Assembly: GCA_934047225.1 (NCBI GenBank)
Contig: OW204004.1
Span: forward strand, 5,646,401 to 5,710,400
DNA: 64,000 nt
Direction of reading: 5' to 3'
Source: Ypsolopha sequella
Taxonomy: Eukaryota > Arthropoda > Insecta > Lepidoptera > Ypsolophidae
Part shown: in pieces, positions 31,340-42,865 of the stretch
Position numbering within the stretch: the first letter of the stretch is position 1
Layout: the number at the start of each line of letters is the position of its first letter
Notes under the pieces: generated by a model
The model's database searches: none
What the model was told of the DNA's origin: nothing
What the model saw: the letters and a program-made list of their open reading frames with translations, nothing else
Translations under genes and position numbers: made by a program

Positions 31340-32727
31340 TTACATTGCAAATATTTTTTTATTTGGTTTTATTAGTTTATTACACATTTACACATTTTAT
31401 TAGTGACATTAGTCCATACAGAAAGTTGTTCGATGCATTAATAAGACCAAGATTATTTACAAATAACTTATACAAATAACTTTATTTACCAAAAGAAACA
31501 ACACTAAATTACATGCACAAATTTTCAAAACATAAATCTTAATAAATACTACATAGTGTTAAGTTTAAATAACAGCGGACCCCACACTAAGTCAAACTTG
31601 TCCGGTTAAAAACTTTATTTGTGATATGCACTTATGTATAAATAAACTAAACAAAACATTTTCCGTGAAATTTAAAATCATTTGACACGTATTTCACCTC
31701 AATTCATCACATGCATCCTCGAGAAATATTACATACTTTATTTAGAGTGTCTAGACATTTTATATCCTTCAAAATGCAATGTTTTTACAAGCGAAATTGT
31801 TGAATTAAAAGCGAAACATTCATGGTATTGACCAAGTCACTTATTTTACGGCAACGGAACAACTGAATAGTCTGCTCCTAATGAAGTAGGTTTACGTTTA
31901 ACAGAAAGCGTTTAGACATTTGTAAAGACTTCAACCTGTTTTCATTGTCGGTAACGTCACGAAAGATTAAATTTTCAACAAAATGGGAACCCATTAATAA
32001 CCTTGTAAAAGTAACCCTGACTGACTGTTGGAATTATCAACGTCTAGCTAGACCAAACGGCTGGATATGGGAACATGAAATTTGAACTGTAGGTTCCTTG
32101 TATAATGTATAAGTAGAAATCCGTCAAGAAGGGGTTTTAGTAAATTCATACGGGATCTAGTTTTTAAGTCTAGTCGAAAGAGCCATCCAAAAAACGTTGT
32201 TCTTAGAAATAACCGCCAAGCTGAAAACGGGGCAAAGATTGAATAAACGCGGGCGGGCGGAGCCAACTCGAAAGGCTGGTACATAAATTCTTTGGTTTAT
32301 TCAAAAGAGTGGAAAGATATTTCGACTTTTGATCATTTACGTATTAATGTACGTACCCATAATTTTGACGTGAAAACAATGGAAACCAACCAGAAGTCAG
32401 TAGCAGAAACCATGCAACAGTCAGCCAGTACGTCAGCATCCCGCGGCTTAACTATGTCTTCTGCTTAATATATTGTTTTTGTATTTACTTCGATCTCTTT
32501 CCCTTTATGGGTTCCACAGACAACAGGGAACCCTTATAGTATCTCCATGTAACCAAAGTAAATAGTAGGTTAATTAAGTATGTTTTTTTTTTCTTTTAAT
32601 GGTGGTGGCAGAATAACAGCGTTCCTAATGCCTTTGGTATAGGAACATAATATGCTGAGTCACCGTCCTTTTTAACAGTGCCATACAACTTTTCGTTTAA
32701 GAACATTGTACTACTTTGTCCATAATG
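31340..32727. other. No gene recognised
   Basis: Long AT-rich stretch. Short frames (up to 78 codons) have no recognisable domains. No transposon termini found. Confidence 0.45.
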
Positions 32728-33130
32728 GTGTGTTAAATAAATGTCTTTTTATTTTATTTATTTTATGTCCGTCCGTCTGTTCGTCCGTCTATCTGTCCGC
32801 GGCATAGCTCAGAGACTCTTAGTACTAGAAAGCTGTAATTTGGTATGGGTATACATATTAATCACGCCGACGAAGTGACAAAATAAAATCTTGTTTTTTT
32901 TATGGTAAGTGGGTGATAAGTACAAGTAAAGTGGGGATGATTCTTTTTTCTTGTTAATTCCATGGTGTGGGGTGTCGTTGGAATCGTTGGATAGGTCTTT
33001 CAAAAATATTGCGGGTGTGTGAAAATTATTTTTCGATTCAGTTATCCGTCTCCAAAATATTATGCTTTAAAGCGCTAATTTTGGTTAGATTAAAGTGTCT
33101 TACTTCTTTGCCAGCTAAACGACTGTTTTT
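32728..33130 (+). mobile_element. Retroelement tail and 'tccgtccg' repeat fragment
   Basis: A 3' tail (ttaaataaatgtctttttat then (ttta)n) at 32,733-32,765 is followed by gtccgtccgtctgttcgtcc and ggcatagctcagagactctt, then agctgtaatttggtatgggt. This is the interior of a known moth interspersed repeat. Confidence 0.55.
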
Positions 33131-33540
33131 AGATATGTGAAAAAAATTCAGGACAGTAGCGTATATAACGAAGTTAAAAGGAAAACTATCACAGCTAAGT
33201 AGGCTTTACAGGTTAGCGAGTAATAGTCGACCAACTTAAAATAAAATTTTCGTACTAATTCAATTGAAAATTGCGAAGTTGTTAGTTGTGTAAAACAGGT
33301 AGTAAATATAAGTCTACGAAATTTATACTTGCTATTGTCGGCACTTGTTGAAACTTGGTGAAAATTGTTTACGTTGCTCAGAGCTAGTGCCTGGAGTCAG
33401 TGAAATATTTTAATTAACATCTTCCCTTGAAAATGGAGTAGAATCCGAAACCGGTAGGGAGTTAACATAAATAAAGTGAAACTATAAGTACAAGTGTTTT
33501 CATTCAAGATAAGTCTACGAACCTTCTAAGTCCGCATATT

Positions 33541-33605
33541 GTGACGGGATACTACGGAACCCTACACTGCGCGTGGCCCGACACGAACTTGGCCGGGTTT
33601 TGTTT
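33541..33605 (-). mobile_element. 5' scrap of a 'tgcgagt' repeat
   Basis: On the minus strand aacccggccaagttcgtgtc and gtagggttccgtagtatcc are the start of this family; the remainder is absent. Confidence 0.6.
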
Positions 33606-34090
33606 GTTCGATTCTATAAGCGCTGTTCAGTGTTTTATATATGCAATTACAAGTATGAGAAGTTGCTGCAGATAGGTTATTCTTTATGCTATAGTATTTG
33701 TATACTGCTGAAGGTAAAGTAAAAAACTCTGTGAGGCAAACCAGTAGGACTACCATGAGTTTTGGACTCGATAATATTTTAGTTTTAAAAATTTTGGTCC
33801 TCTCGTAAACCGCCAGATGCGCTGTACAATTTCCCCTATAAATATTTTACGCAGTCGCTGACGTATATCGAGTGCAAAGTTCATGGTACCACTGAAAGCC
33901 CTAAAAAGCGTGTATTTGTGTCCAAGTTACGGCTATAAGGATCAACCACTATCATGTTAGGATGTTATAATCGTCGGTGAAAAGAGAGCGTTACGAATAT
34001 GACCATTCTAGTGACAGTCAACAGTCGGAAACACCAGGGGTGTTCCCATACTCCCACGGGGATATGTGTCGTGACGATATGTTATGCTCA
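33606..34090. other. No gene recognised
   Basis: No recognised element or coding region. Confidence 0.4.
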
Positions 34091-34333
34091 GTGAAATCGA
34101 AATGGTTTTGGAAACGAAAACTAGTGATAGTACTCGTCCATACAAAACAACTTTTTACTATGGAGGCACTCTTATAGCGAAAAAAACTGCTGATCCGTAG
34201 AAAAGTTAAATATTTACTCGACCAAAATGTATGAAACAGCATTTTCTTTTTCAGGATTTCATGGTTGGCTTCATAGTAAAATTCGGACGAGTACAATCAC
34301 TAGTTTTCGTTTCCAATACCACTTAGATTTCAC
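34091..34333. mobile_element. Foldback MITE at the edge of a tandem array
   Basis: Left gtgaaatcgaaatggttttg, gaaacgaaaactagtgatag and right ctagttttcgtttccaatac, cacttagatttcac are inverted over about 50 bases. The right terminus doubles as the start of the 193-bp tandem unit that follows. Confidence 0.7.
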
Positions 34334-35031
34334 GGTATAATAATGAAGAATAATAAAGAAGCCTCCGAGGAATAAAGGCACATTAGGGAATTTCCAAAGG
34401 GTCAGGTTCTCGGAGATATTCGAACGATATGTATGTATTTCTTTACATTGTAACCTATAACACAGACCACATAGCCATTAGACATCTTATCAACCACGGA
34501 CAAGTGAGAAACCACTTAGATTTCACGGTATAATAATGATGAATAAAGCCTCCGAAGAATAAAGGCACATTAGAGAATTTCCAAAGGGACAGGAGTCGTA
34601 TTTTTGAATCGTTCGTTTTCAATTCACGTGCGAAAGTATATACCCATCTCACGTAGCACATCAGAACTTGTCATTTGCAAGATGAGACAGGTATATATTT
34701 TCGCATGTGAATTGAATACGAACGATTCAAAAATACGGCTCCAGGTCCTCGGAGATATTCAGACGACATGTATGATTTCTTTACATTGTAACCTATAAGA
34801 CAGACCACATAGCCTTAAGACATCTTATCAACCACGGACAAGTGAGAAACCACTTTATAATGAAGAATAATAAAGAAGCATCCGAATAATAAAGGCACAT
34901 TAGGGAATTTCCAAAGGGTCAGGTCCTCGGAGATATCAGGACGATATGTAAGTATGTATTTCTTTACATTATAACCTAAAACACAGACCACATAGCCATT
35001 AGACATCTTATCAACCACTGACAAGTGAGAA
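34319..35031. repeat. ~193-bp tandem repeat, three copies, middle one interrupted
   Basis: Units start with ccactt at 34,319, 34,512 and 34,850. Each contains aaggcacattag(g/a)gaattt, ctcggagatatt(c) and catcttatcaaccac(g/t)g, ending acaagtgaga. The second unit is lengthened to 338 bases by a MITE at 34,594-34,741. The third lacks a short piece near its start. Confidence 0.9.
34594..34741. mobile_element. MITE nested in the middle tandem unit
   Basis: The ends agtcgtatttttgaatcgtt and aacgattcaaaaatacggct are inverted for about 50 bases. CAGG flanks both sides (34,590-34,593 and 34,742-34,745) and occurs once in the uninterrupted units, so it is a candidate 4-bp TSD. Confidence 0.8.
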
Positions 35032-36720
35032 TTTTTTTCCGCCACTGCCGGGGTGTTGCGGGGTAACGCGGGGAGGTAACTAAGCCAGAAAATAGGGACG
35101 GGATAGTGTGGAATGATATTTGTATAGCACTAATGTGTTGGTGAAAAAGGTTTATCCCCCTTACGAAGTCCTCCTGTTGATCTGTGACCTATAATTACGA
35201 CATTATCGATATTTTAGCCCATAACTAAACGACTTTTTTAACATACAGCTTGAATTTAAGAAGGGACATTTCCTTCTTGTTTACAGGCAAGATGTAAAGC
35301 TTAAATATTTATTGCTTCCTGATTGATAATAAACATGCCGTAAAACATTCTGATCAAAATATTTTTATATTTACTACAGTTCTAATGGGCGCTGACAACA
35401 CTGGGTACATCGAACACATATGGCTTAGAAACCAGATCTAAAATGTTCTATGGTAATTTTATGATTAATGAGATAAAAACAGAATGCTTTCGCCATTTGA
35501 TTATTATAGTAATATAAGCGATAACCAGAAAATATATTTAAAAAAAATAGAACATACTTTGTATGCGTTATGTACGTATTGTTAATTGTTATTGTATGTA
35601 TGTTATTGTATGTGTCACATAAAATATAATTATTAGTAATAGGGTCCCATTTGGCACCCTTGGTTACGGAATCCTAAAAAAGCCTCAAAAATTATAGATA
35701 TTAAACTTCTAAGCTTCTCGCATGTCTGCATAAAAACATAACCATTAAATTAATTGTGTCTATGCCTTGAACAGGCAAGCGAAAGGCATGAATAAAAAGC
35801 CTAAAATAAGTATAAAGTAGGTAATAAAATTAAAACATATTTTAGTAATTGATTAAAAGGAACCATAGCCAAGGGGTCTTTCTCTATGATTTAAAAGGAG
35901 TTATCACCCCATCGCGTGCTACACACTTATTTCGAAGGGAACCAATAAATCAATGTAATTTTGATAAATATTCCAATCCTGAGGCATTATCCTAATATAT
36001 TTGTTTAATACCATCAAAGGGGGCGGTAAACCAATTCATTTTAAATAAATTAACGAAACGAACCTTGATATATGGTTATTATTAGTTAATACCCTCCTTT
36101 TAACGGCATTTAGTATTCCACCGCGATTTGAAAACCAATAGAAAAGCTATTCGTTAAAAAAAAATTGCTGCGTCTATTTGGTGCTCTATCGTTGATTGAA
36201 AACTGTTGAAAACGTAAGAAATGCTTACCCTTGTACTTCTATTTTCAACTTTGCAACTTTCAAAGTAAGATCTCAATTGCGTTGTGTTTGGATTGTAATT
36301 TCCGAGACTTTAGTGGCGGTAATGAATCACCTTGATCGAGTTTTGACGCACGTTTGCTTATGCAATGCGTACGTCGACCCCTAGACTAGAACGTCGCGTC
36401 GTCATTCTCGATATCTTAAACTAGTTAACCAATGGACGTGCAATTCGTCGCCTTAAAGTATTTTACAATTGAATTAAAAAAAAAAACAACGCTTGCTATA
36501 AGAAAACTCAATAACTAATTAAGTACATCTTTATTTGTAAATATTTTAAGAGCGCAACACTACTACAAAATCAATTACTTAATTTTTTCTAAATTATTAT
36601 GAGTGCTAAAGGCGATGAATTTCGTCCAAAACTGAATTTATTTGTAATAATGACGGTTTACGTGTCCCTTAAAACTCAGCCATTTCAAATTTACCTTTAC
36701 ATAGTATCAACTGTCAAGGC
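35032..36720. other. No gene; one repeat-end scrap
   Basis: At 35,640-35,685 ttggcacccttggttacgga and atcctaaaaaagcc are the end of a lepidopteran repeat. Otherwise AT-rich with no recognised features. Confidence 0.45.
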
Positions 36721-36724
36721 AGTT

Positions 36725-37105
36725 TATTTATTTATTTATTAGAAAAGGCACATCAACAATGTAAACACATAACATTTATAATACACATGAAAAATTCTAA
36801 AACTATGTTAACATCTATAACAGATATGCACAGCATTCATAATTAACGTGATACATAAATTAAATTAAACACGTTTTGTTTAAGTGGAAAACAAAAACTA
36901 ACATGCAATTAATACCTAATTTATACATTAAAAAAAACACAAAATTAAACTAGGTAGCATGCAAGAAAGAAAAAATTTAATTAGGTTATATTGTTAATAA
37001 TTTAGACTTAAAAGAATTAAAACTATCTCGAAAAATATTATTATTTATTACAGTTATTTCCCACATCCCCGCAAACCGTGGTACCAAAGGTTGCGCATCG
37101 GTTAT
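36725..37105 (-). pseudogene. LINE C-terminal stub with 3' UTR and (TTTA)n tail
   Basis: On the minus strand a frame ends at 36,986-36,988 with residues PLVPRFAGMWEITV, then FRDSFNSFKSKLLTI. 'DSFNSFKSKL' resembles the basic C-terminal tail ('..SL.QFK.KLK..L') that closes many CR1/Jockey-type reverse-transcriptase polyproteins. It is followed by about 260 bases of 3' UTR and a (taaa)n tail. Everything 5' of the stub is missing, as is typical of truncated LINE insertion. The family name is uncertain. Confidence 0.55.
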
Positions 37106-37321
37106 CAATGTTGCACATCCATTTGATAGCTCGTTCAAGTCATCCGTAGCCGCTCGTTGCTAATTCACAAATATTTACGTTCTGGACCGTCCCGTATGTG
37201 TTTAAACTTGGGCCTTATTATCATACAATCAACATCTCGAACCACGTGTTTCTATCTACAACGTGATTTTAATGTTATACCAAATGATGATTAGGAATAT
37301 TAGGATCATTCCATCCATCCA

Positions 37322-37575
37322 TCAGCCCGTATTCGTCGACTGCTGGACATAGGCCTCCCCAATATTACGCCACTCTTGGCGGTCCTCAGTCATCCTCATC
37401 CAGCCGCCACCCGCAACGTCCTTCAGATCGTCAGTCCAGCGGGCACAAGGGCGGTCTACGCTGCGCTTTGCTGTACGTGGTCTCCATTACAATGCCTTAC
37501 GGCCCCAACGGTTATCACGTCGGCGACAAATATGGCCAGTCCACTGCCACTTCAACTTACTGATTCGGCAGGATC
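37322..37575 (-). pseudogene. RTE-like LINE reverse-transcriptase C-terminus
   Basis: The minus-strand frame reads WTGHICRRRDNRWGRKAL, an in-frame TAA, then RTAKRSVDRPCARWTDDLK and EWRNIGEAYVQQSTNTG before a TGA. This is the well-known C-terminus of lepidopteran RTE-like endonuclease/reverse transcriptases (HI.RR.D.RWG ... RWTDDL ... GEAYVQQW). The internal stop and lack of upstream sequence make it a dead fragment. It ends at atggatggatggaa, a short tandem 3' tail. Confidence 0.85.
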
Positions 37576-37611
37576 ATTATTGGTTCTAAAATAGTTTTAG
37601 CTCCAATTTAA

Positions 37612-37660
37612 TTGGTGGGTTGGTGGTAGGCTTCAGCTGTGGCTTGTCACCACCCTGATG
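37612..37660 (+). mobile_element. Left part of a split LINE/SINE repeat
   Basis: ggtaggcttcagctgtggct and tgtcaccaccctgatgac match the beginning of the 3.06-kb copy. The rest continues at 38,225 after about 560 inserted bases. Confidence 0.6.
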
Positions 37661-37832
37661 ACGAATTTTCTTGTTGAGAAAATCTTAAAACTGTTCCCAA
37701 TGCCCAATAGGTACCTCAGGGCGCGGAGTCATACGTTATTGGCGGCGCCATTTTCGCGCACTAACCTTTGTCGGTACTCGCCCGTCGCGCGAGCACTCGA
37801 CATATTCTGCTCCCTGCTCGCTGAAGCACTAA

Positions 37833-38058
37833 CCCCCGGTTTCTGAAAGGCCAATCAAAGTTAACAGTAGATTAAAAAAACTTTAACCGCAAATAACGGT
37901 GAAAATAAAGCATATATGAAATCTGAATAGTGATGAATCAATAATTAACTTAGTTAATTTTTGATTTCAATGTAAAATTACCACTTTTCTGGCTTAATCC
38001 GCAGATAATTATTTTTTAATCTACTGTTAACATTGATTGGCCTTTCAGAAACCGGGGG
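37833..38058. mobile_element. Harbinger-type MITE with TAA TSD
   Basis: The ends are CCCCCGGTTTCTGAAAGGCC and its exact inverse; arms continue about 45 bases (aatcaaagttaacagtagat). TAA flanks both ends (37,830-37,832 and 38,059-38,061), matching the TWA target of PIF/Harbinger elements. No transposase is present. Confidence 0.8.
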
Positions 38059-38099
38059 TAAGTGTGATATTTTTGTGGATCGTATTAGTTATCTGATAG

Positions 38100-38224
38100 A
38101 TGTTTGTAAGGGAATGTTAGAGAGAAGTATGAAAGTATGTGCTTTAGTCTAATAATTATATTATTGTATTGATTTAGATGTATCTGCAATGTTACACTAA
38201 TTTCGAATAAATAAATTTGAATTT
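38100..38224 (+). mobile_element. LINE 3' tail ending (TTTGAA)n
   Basis: The sequence ends ttcgaataaataaatttgaa and tttgaat, a typical short tandem tail of CR1/Jockey-type LINEs. It lies immediately before the resumption of the split repeat and probably marks the 3' end of the interrupting insertion. Confidence 0.5.
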
Positions 38225-38400
38225 GAATCAATGCTGCCAAGCGACTCGTCATGTTTCAGCACGACGTTAAGAAATGCCTTCCGGAAGAGTGGTTAAAGGT
38301 AGTCCCTTACTGACTTCCGTAACTTTTGTCGAAGTCTCTGGACAGACTAATTAAACCGTGGTCTGCTTTTACCCTCACACCTGCAGGGCGAGCACGCTCT
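38225..38400 (+). mobile_element. Right part of the split LINE/SINE repeat
   Basis: aatgctgccaagcgactcgt, gttaagaaatgccttccgga and tctggacagactaattaaac align in order with 3115-3290. Confidence 0.6.
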
Positions 38401-39227
38401 ATCCTAGATCTTACTGACGCTTACTACGAGTATCATATCAAGCCTAAGTACAATGTACAAAAATAGCTGTCGGTAAGCACATGTGCTTACCGAAATATAA
38501 ATTAAGCTACAAGGTAACAAGCAAATAATCCTGCAATCTGTTCGTTATGTATACACATACATATTATATATTGTTCCAGTACGCTAGTTGGGCAAGTCAA
38601 CTAAAATTAAAATACCTACCTAAAATTCGAAATTCCTGTGCCAAAAAGCAGAATATTCCAGGAAAGTTTCTCATTTTGTAAAGACGATACCACACCGCGC
38701 AAGCGTAACCAACAGGTGATTGGTTTGTAAAACTGCCGTGCTCTGAACTCGCATTTTATTTGTCATCTTTTCTCTATACATATAAATGCAACGTCAATCT
38801 GCTAATACGTTTATGACGTAAAAGCCTCTGGACGGAATGCGATATTTACTGTTATATATAAAAAAAGAATATTGAATTCTTTTTAAAAAATATGTGCGTC
38901 TCTCTTCATTTTTACATATATTTTAAAGCCGAAAAAATTACATCTTCTTGTTAATAAAAGTAAATTCTAGGGTATTTTCCTATCAGTGTGTAACATTATT
39001 TAAAAACAGAAAACCCCATCTCCAATGCGATGTGAATCAAACTACAGAAAGGTGGCGACGATAAGGTATTAATTTTTGATTAATACACTAGGTTAGTTAT
39101 CACATTCACCATTTAGATTAACTTTACGGAACTATTGTCTATTATAGATGACTTTTTTTTCGATTTTATCTATATGCGATTTTATACAATAGGCAACTGA
39201 CTGAGTTTTCAGTATGAAACGTAGAAT
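38401..39227. other. No gene recognised
   Basis: A small palindrome tcggtaagcacatgtgctta at 38,470-38,490 is the only structure noted. Confidence 0.45.
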
Positions 39228-39483
39228 ATCATAGATATTCTTAGGATAGTGTGTTTATTTAATTGGATTACAGAGTATCTAGGTTCCCAAATATATATTT
39301 TGAAAGGACACTGATTTAAAAACGACATATAAGCAATTTAAAATGTCCATAGAAACCTTCTTTTCTCATATTTCATATTTAAATCATTGTTCTTATTTAA
39401 TATGTATTTGGAAACCTAGATATTCTGTAATGTAATTCGAATAAATACACACTAACTTGAGAATATTTATGATTTACATATGG
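39228..39483. mobile_element. Diverged foldback MITE
   Basis: Left atcatagatattcttaggat and right (inverted) atcatmaatattctcaagtt type ends, with subterminal acagagtatctaggttccca / ggaaacctagatattctgta. The arms are about 70 bases and moderately diverged. Confidence 0.7.
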
Positions 39484-40649
39484 TTGTGGTATTTCGTTTG
39501 TAAGAACTATTATTCCATTGCGATTTGTTTATGAGTTGCAGAGTCAGAGCTTATAAATCAACCAACGTTCAGATTTACAATATAATTAGGGAAATACAGA
39601 TAGAGTTCAGGAATGACAGGGAAAAGAAGGGATCCATCTCCAAACACAGAAACATGCCGATTCGCGACCGCACCAAAAAGATGGCGGCCGGCTGATAACT
39701 TTACTCTGCAGATCGCCCGCTAGATAGTTATTATGATGGCTTACTTATGTCATTTATCATGCGTTATTAGTCGCTTACCACTCCCACATGCTTCGTAAGC
39801 CATTTTTTTCTCCACTTACCCGCAATAGCAAGTGAGATGTGCCGATTAGATACCGCGCGCGCAATTTTCGAGGTGAAATTTTTGGCGTAACTCGCCTCAA
39901 GTGCGAAGCATAAATTGGGTGTTTGACAACTTAATTCTGATGTACACACTAAACAATAATTTTGATTATACATTTTAAAGTGTAAAAAACCTCGTGAAAA
40001 AAAGGAAACTTATTTGCTACTTAGCCCGCCCCACAGTAGAAGAACCACTGGGTACATAGAGCTGTGGCATTTTAAACGTAGGTTTAGAAATAAATAAGTA
40101 GTCATAATTACTGCGACTCCGAGACAAAATGAGTGTCAAGACTTAACATATTAAAATATAAAAAATGTGGTGTTTAAAATTAAGTTTATTTGACGAAACT
40201 AATGTGTGTGTACGCAGTGCAACTGACAGATATATCACAAAATAGGTTATTTACCGCTCCGTTTTTCTCAGAAAAATAATTTTCTAAATGATTTTTCATC
40301 TTGAGAAGTGCATAGCGGCGTTTTCTAGACATTTCATTAATTTAAATGCTCAAACCGCTTTCTACCGGTTAATATTGTTACAATTTCACGTTTATAATTA
40401 GACGGTCGATGAAAGTCGTACTTATTATTACTGTTATTGAACTGGACTAAGGCTGTATTGAGGCTATAGCTGGAATACTTGACGCGATGGACTTGTATAT
40501 AAAACTTGACTTATACTACACTTCAGAGGAAATTAATTGCAGTCCTCTCTTTTTTTGTCATTAAACCTTCGGCTGCGTTAATAAAAAATATAACAATAGA
40601 ATACTTATTATTGTTTTTTTCATTAGTATGTAAGATAATTTAATTTAAT
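39484..40649. other. No gene recognised
   Basis: No transposon ends or supported coding sequence. A CpG-containing patch at about 39,630-39,720 and 39,840-39,900 stands out mildly. Confidence 0.45.
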
Positions 40650-40778
40650 TTTAATTTCAATTTTAATTTTAATTTTAATTTTAATTTTAATTTTAATTTT
40701 AATTTTAATTTTAATTTTAATTTTAATTTTAATTTTAATTTTAATTTTAATTTTAATTTTAATTTTAATTTTAATTTT
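40650..40778. repeat. (TTTTAA)n hexanucleotide array
   Basis: About 21 units of TTTTAA run almost without interruption, preceded by slightly degenerate units (ttaatttcaa). Confidence 0.95.
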
Positions 40779-40852
40779 GTTTGTAATTTAAATTTATGGG
40801 TTTTACATTGCCTGAAATAAAGGCATTTTATTTTATTTTTATAATTTTTATT
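40779..40852 (+). mobile_element. Retroelement 3' tail
   Basis: attgcctgaaataaaggcat followed by ttattttattttta is a common 3' end of moth LINEs/SINEs. The hexamer array lies just upstream of it. Confidence 0.5.
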
Positions 40853-41009
40853 TAATACATTGTTTCAATCCTTGACTAAACAGACGAGCGTTTAAAAGTC
40901 TATTGCAACAACAAAATTCAGCTTCAGAAATAAAGTAGTTCGGAAAAAAGAAGGTTGTGACTGAAAGATACCTCCCTTATTTTATCAGTATACCCAGCTA
41001 CGAGTGTTA

Positions 41010-41105
41010 TTACTATCTTGCAATCGTTTATATTTGTCTAGTAATGTAAATGGCACCTTTTGAGCCCCGCACTCGACTCCCTACTCTACCCGTGTAAACT
41101 AAGCA
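41010..41105 (+). repeat. ~95-bp repeat shared with 56.77 kb
   Basis: tgcaatcgtttatatttgtc, tagtaatgtaaatggcac and ctccctactctacccgtgta correspond in order to 56,770-56,865. Confidence 0.6.
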
Positions 41106-41120
41106 TTAGTATGTACCACT

Positions 41121-41383
41121 CAGTGGCGTGCACAGAACTTTTTTCCGGAAAAACAATCAGAAGGTCAAGCTTGACAGTAAAAAAATATGAAAAAATTTAA
41201 ATAACACTCTGAAAAAAAAAAGTTGATATGAAAATGTTCACTCTAGGGTAGACAGTGTCTACCCTGGCGTCATTATATAAACTTATTTTTTCAAAGTTTT
41301 ATTTAAATTTTTTCATATTTTTTTTACTGTCAAACTTGACCTTCTGATTGCTTTTCCGGAAAAAAGTTCTATGCACGCCACTG
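41121..41383. mobile_element. hAT-like MITE 'cagtggcgtgcac', copy 1
   Basis: Ends CAGTGGCGTGCACAGAACTT and, inverted, CAGTGGCGTGCATAGAACTT. The centre is a tggggt-type hairpin (gggtagacagtgtctaccct). It is flanked by a perfect 12-bp direct repeat GTATGTACCACT (41,109-41,120 and 41,384-41,395), longer than the 8-bp TSD of copy 2 at 44.8 kb. Confidence 0.85.
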
Positions 41384-41790
41384 GTATGTACCACTATATA
41401 AAATCCTTATCGATAGAAAAACGGAATTCCATTAGCAACTCTATGGTCTAAAACAATGGTCATTAATTCAGATCGGCGCGCTGCATATAATGGACACCCA
41501 ATAACGATACTTAGAATATAATTATATCACTAGGAATCGGATTAAGCTATAACAAAAGATTTATCATAATGACCGGCCCCGAGATACGACCATTATCGTA
41601 TATTAGACACTTCGATTATAGAGCTTTGTTATTCTAGTTTGGTTTGCAAATCGTGATGGGCTAGGAGCGGAACTAAATAGTATGATGAAACTTGCAATTT
41701 TTTATTTTATTTAACCTGTCAATTGGTTCAATGCTCAATGTGTTCTTTTTACGTTTTAAAGCTAACTAGCTGCATTTTGTTTAATATTTA

Positions 41791-42130
41791 ATAATAGGTC
41801 TTTATATATGAAATTGCCGAAATTTTCTTACAGATTCATGAGTTCATAATTCAATAGCTATTTCCATTATTGGTTTTTGTTTGAAAGTCCATTTCAAGGT
41901 TTTACATCTATTTTGTTTTTATTGTCAGTTTGATAACTAAAATTTAATCTTCAAAAACCACCCATTTCCATGAAAAGATTATAGTTTCGTATAGCTGACA
42001 CTTTTCAAAAATTAAATTAATGTTGCTGTTAGCTTAATATTGTCTCATTCATACACAAAAGAAATGACATAATTTGGATTTGTCATACCTAAAAAAAATG
42101 TTAGTACTGAAAATTGATTTTCTTCCAAAT
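41791..42130 (+). mobile_element. MITE with 'aggtcttta-atgaaattgcc' end, copy 1 (inverted)
   Basis: aggtctttatatatgaaatt, ttcaatagctatttccatta and tgacacttttcaaaaattaa correspond, inverted, to 60,848-61,263. The far terminus is missing here. Confidence 0.7.
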
Positions 42131-42454
42131 TCTCTATTAAAGATTTATTATTAATTGAAAAAACGTTTAAAAAATTGTACACTTGTACAGGGATTAAAAT
42201 TTTTAAAACTGTGATCGCAACCCCTAAATTTGGTAAAAAGTTATGAAAAATAGTTTACTCGGTTTTAGCTACAGAGAACACATTGAGGGGGTGCCTCGTA
42301 GCAAAACAGAAAAAAAATAAGAACCACCCTACAGTTGTTTAAAAGTACAACTAAAGGAGATCCAGAAAGGAGCTAACTCAGAATAATCAAAATGCAAATC
42401 AAAACACATTTTTTTTATCAAAGGCTTTTATTTACAGGAGAAACTGGCGACTGT

Positions 42455-42865
42455 AATAGTAGTTTATGCTACAAGGGCGCAAAGGAATAAATTACGAGGA
42501 CGATTTAAAACACGAGCGTAGCGAGTGTTTTAAACGTAACCGAGTAATTTATTGCTTTTACGCCCGTGTATCATACTACGTTTTTCAATGCATAGTGTGA
42601 GGAAATAAAACAAATATAATTTTGTGAACTTTAAATTGTAATTGGCTCAAAAGGACTGTATCCAGAGCCGTTAAACAGTGGAAAAAAAAGCATGACATTT
42701 ATGGTACACAGGAAAGGCTGCAGGTTAGCCAACCATTGTAAATAAATAAAAAAAAATAATAATAATAAAGCCCTAGGGTAAAATAATAGACTTTCTGTTC
42801 GGTTTTGATGCATAAAAAGTGGGCCTTTATGAGCACTTGCATTGAAAACAATATTAAATTCTACG
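42455..42865 (-). mobile_element. ~400-bp repeat, copy 1 (inverted copy at 59.5 kb)
   Basis: It is the near-exact reverse complement of 59,501-59,875. Shared blocks are agcaataaattactcggtta-type sequence, gtattatgcattgaaaaacg, ctcaaaaggactgtatccag and cttttttatgcatcaaaacc. The minus-strand 93-codon frame 42,631-42,912 mirrors plus-strand frames at 59.4-59.7 kb because the DNA is duplicated. Confidence 0.8.
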
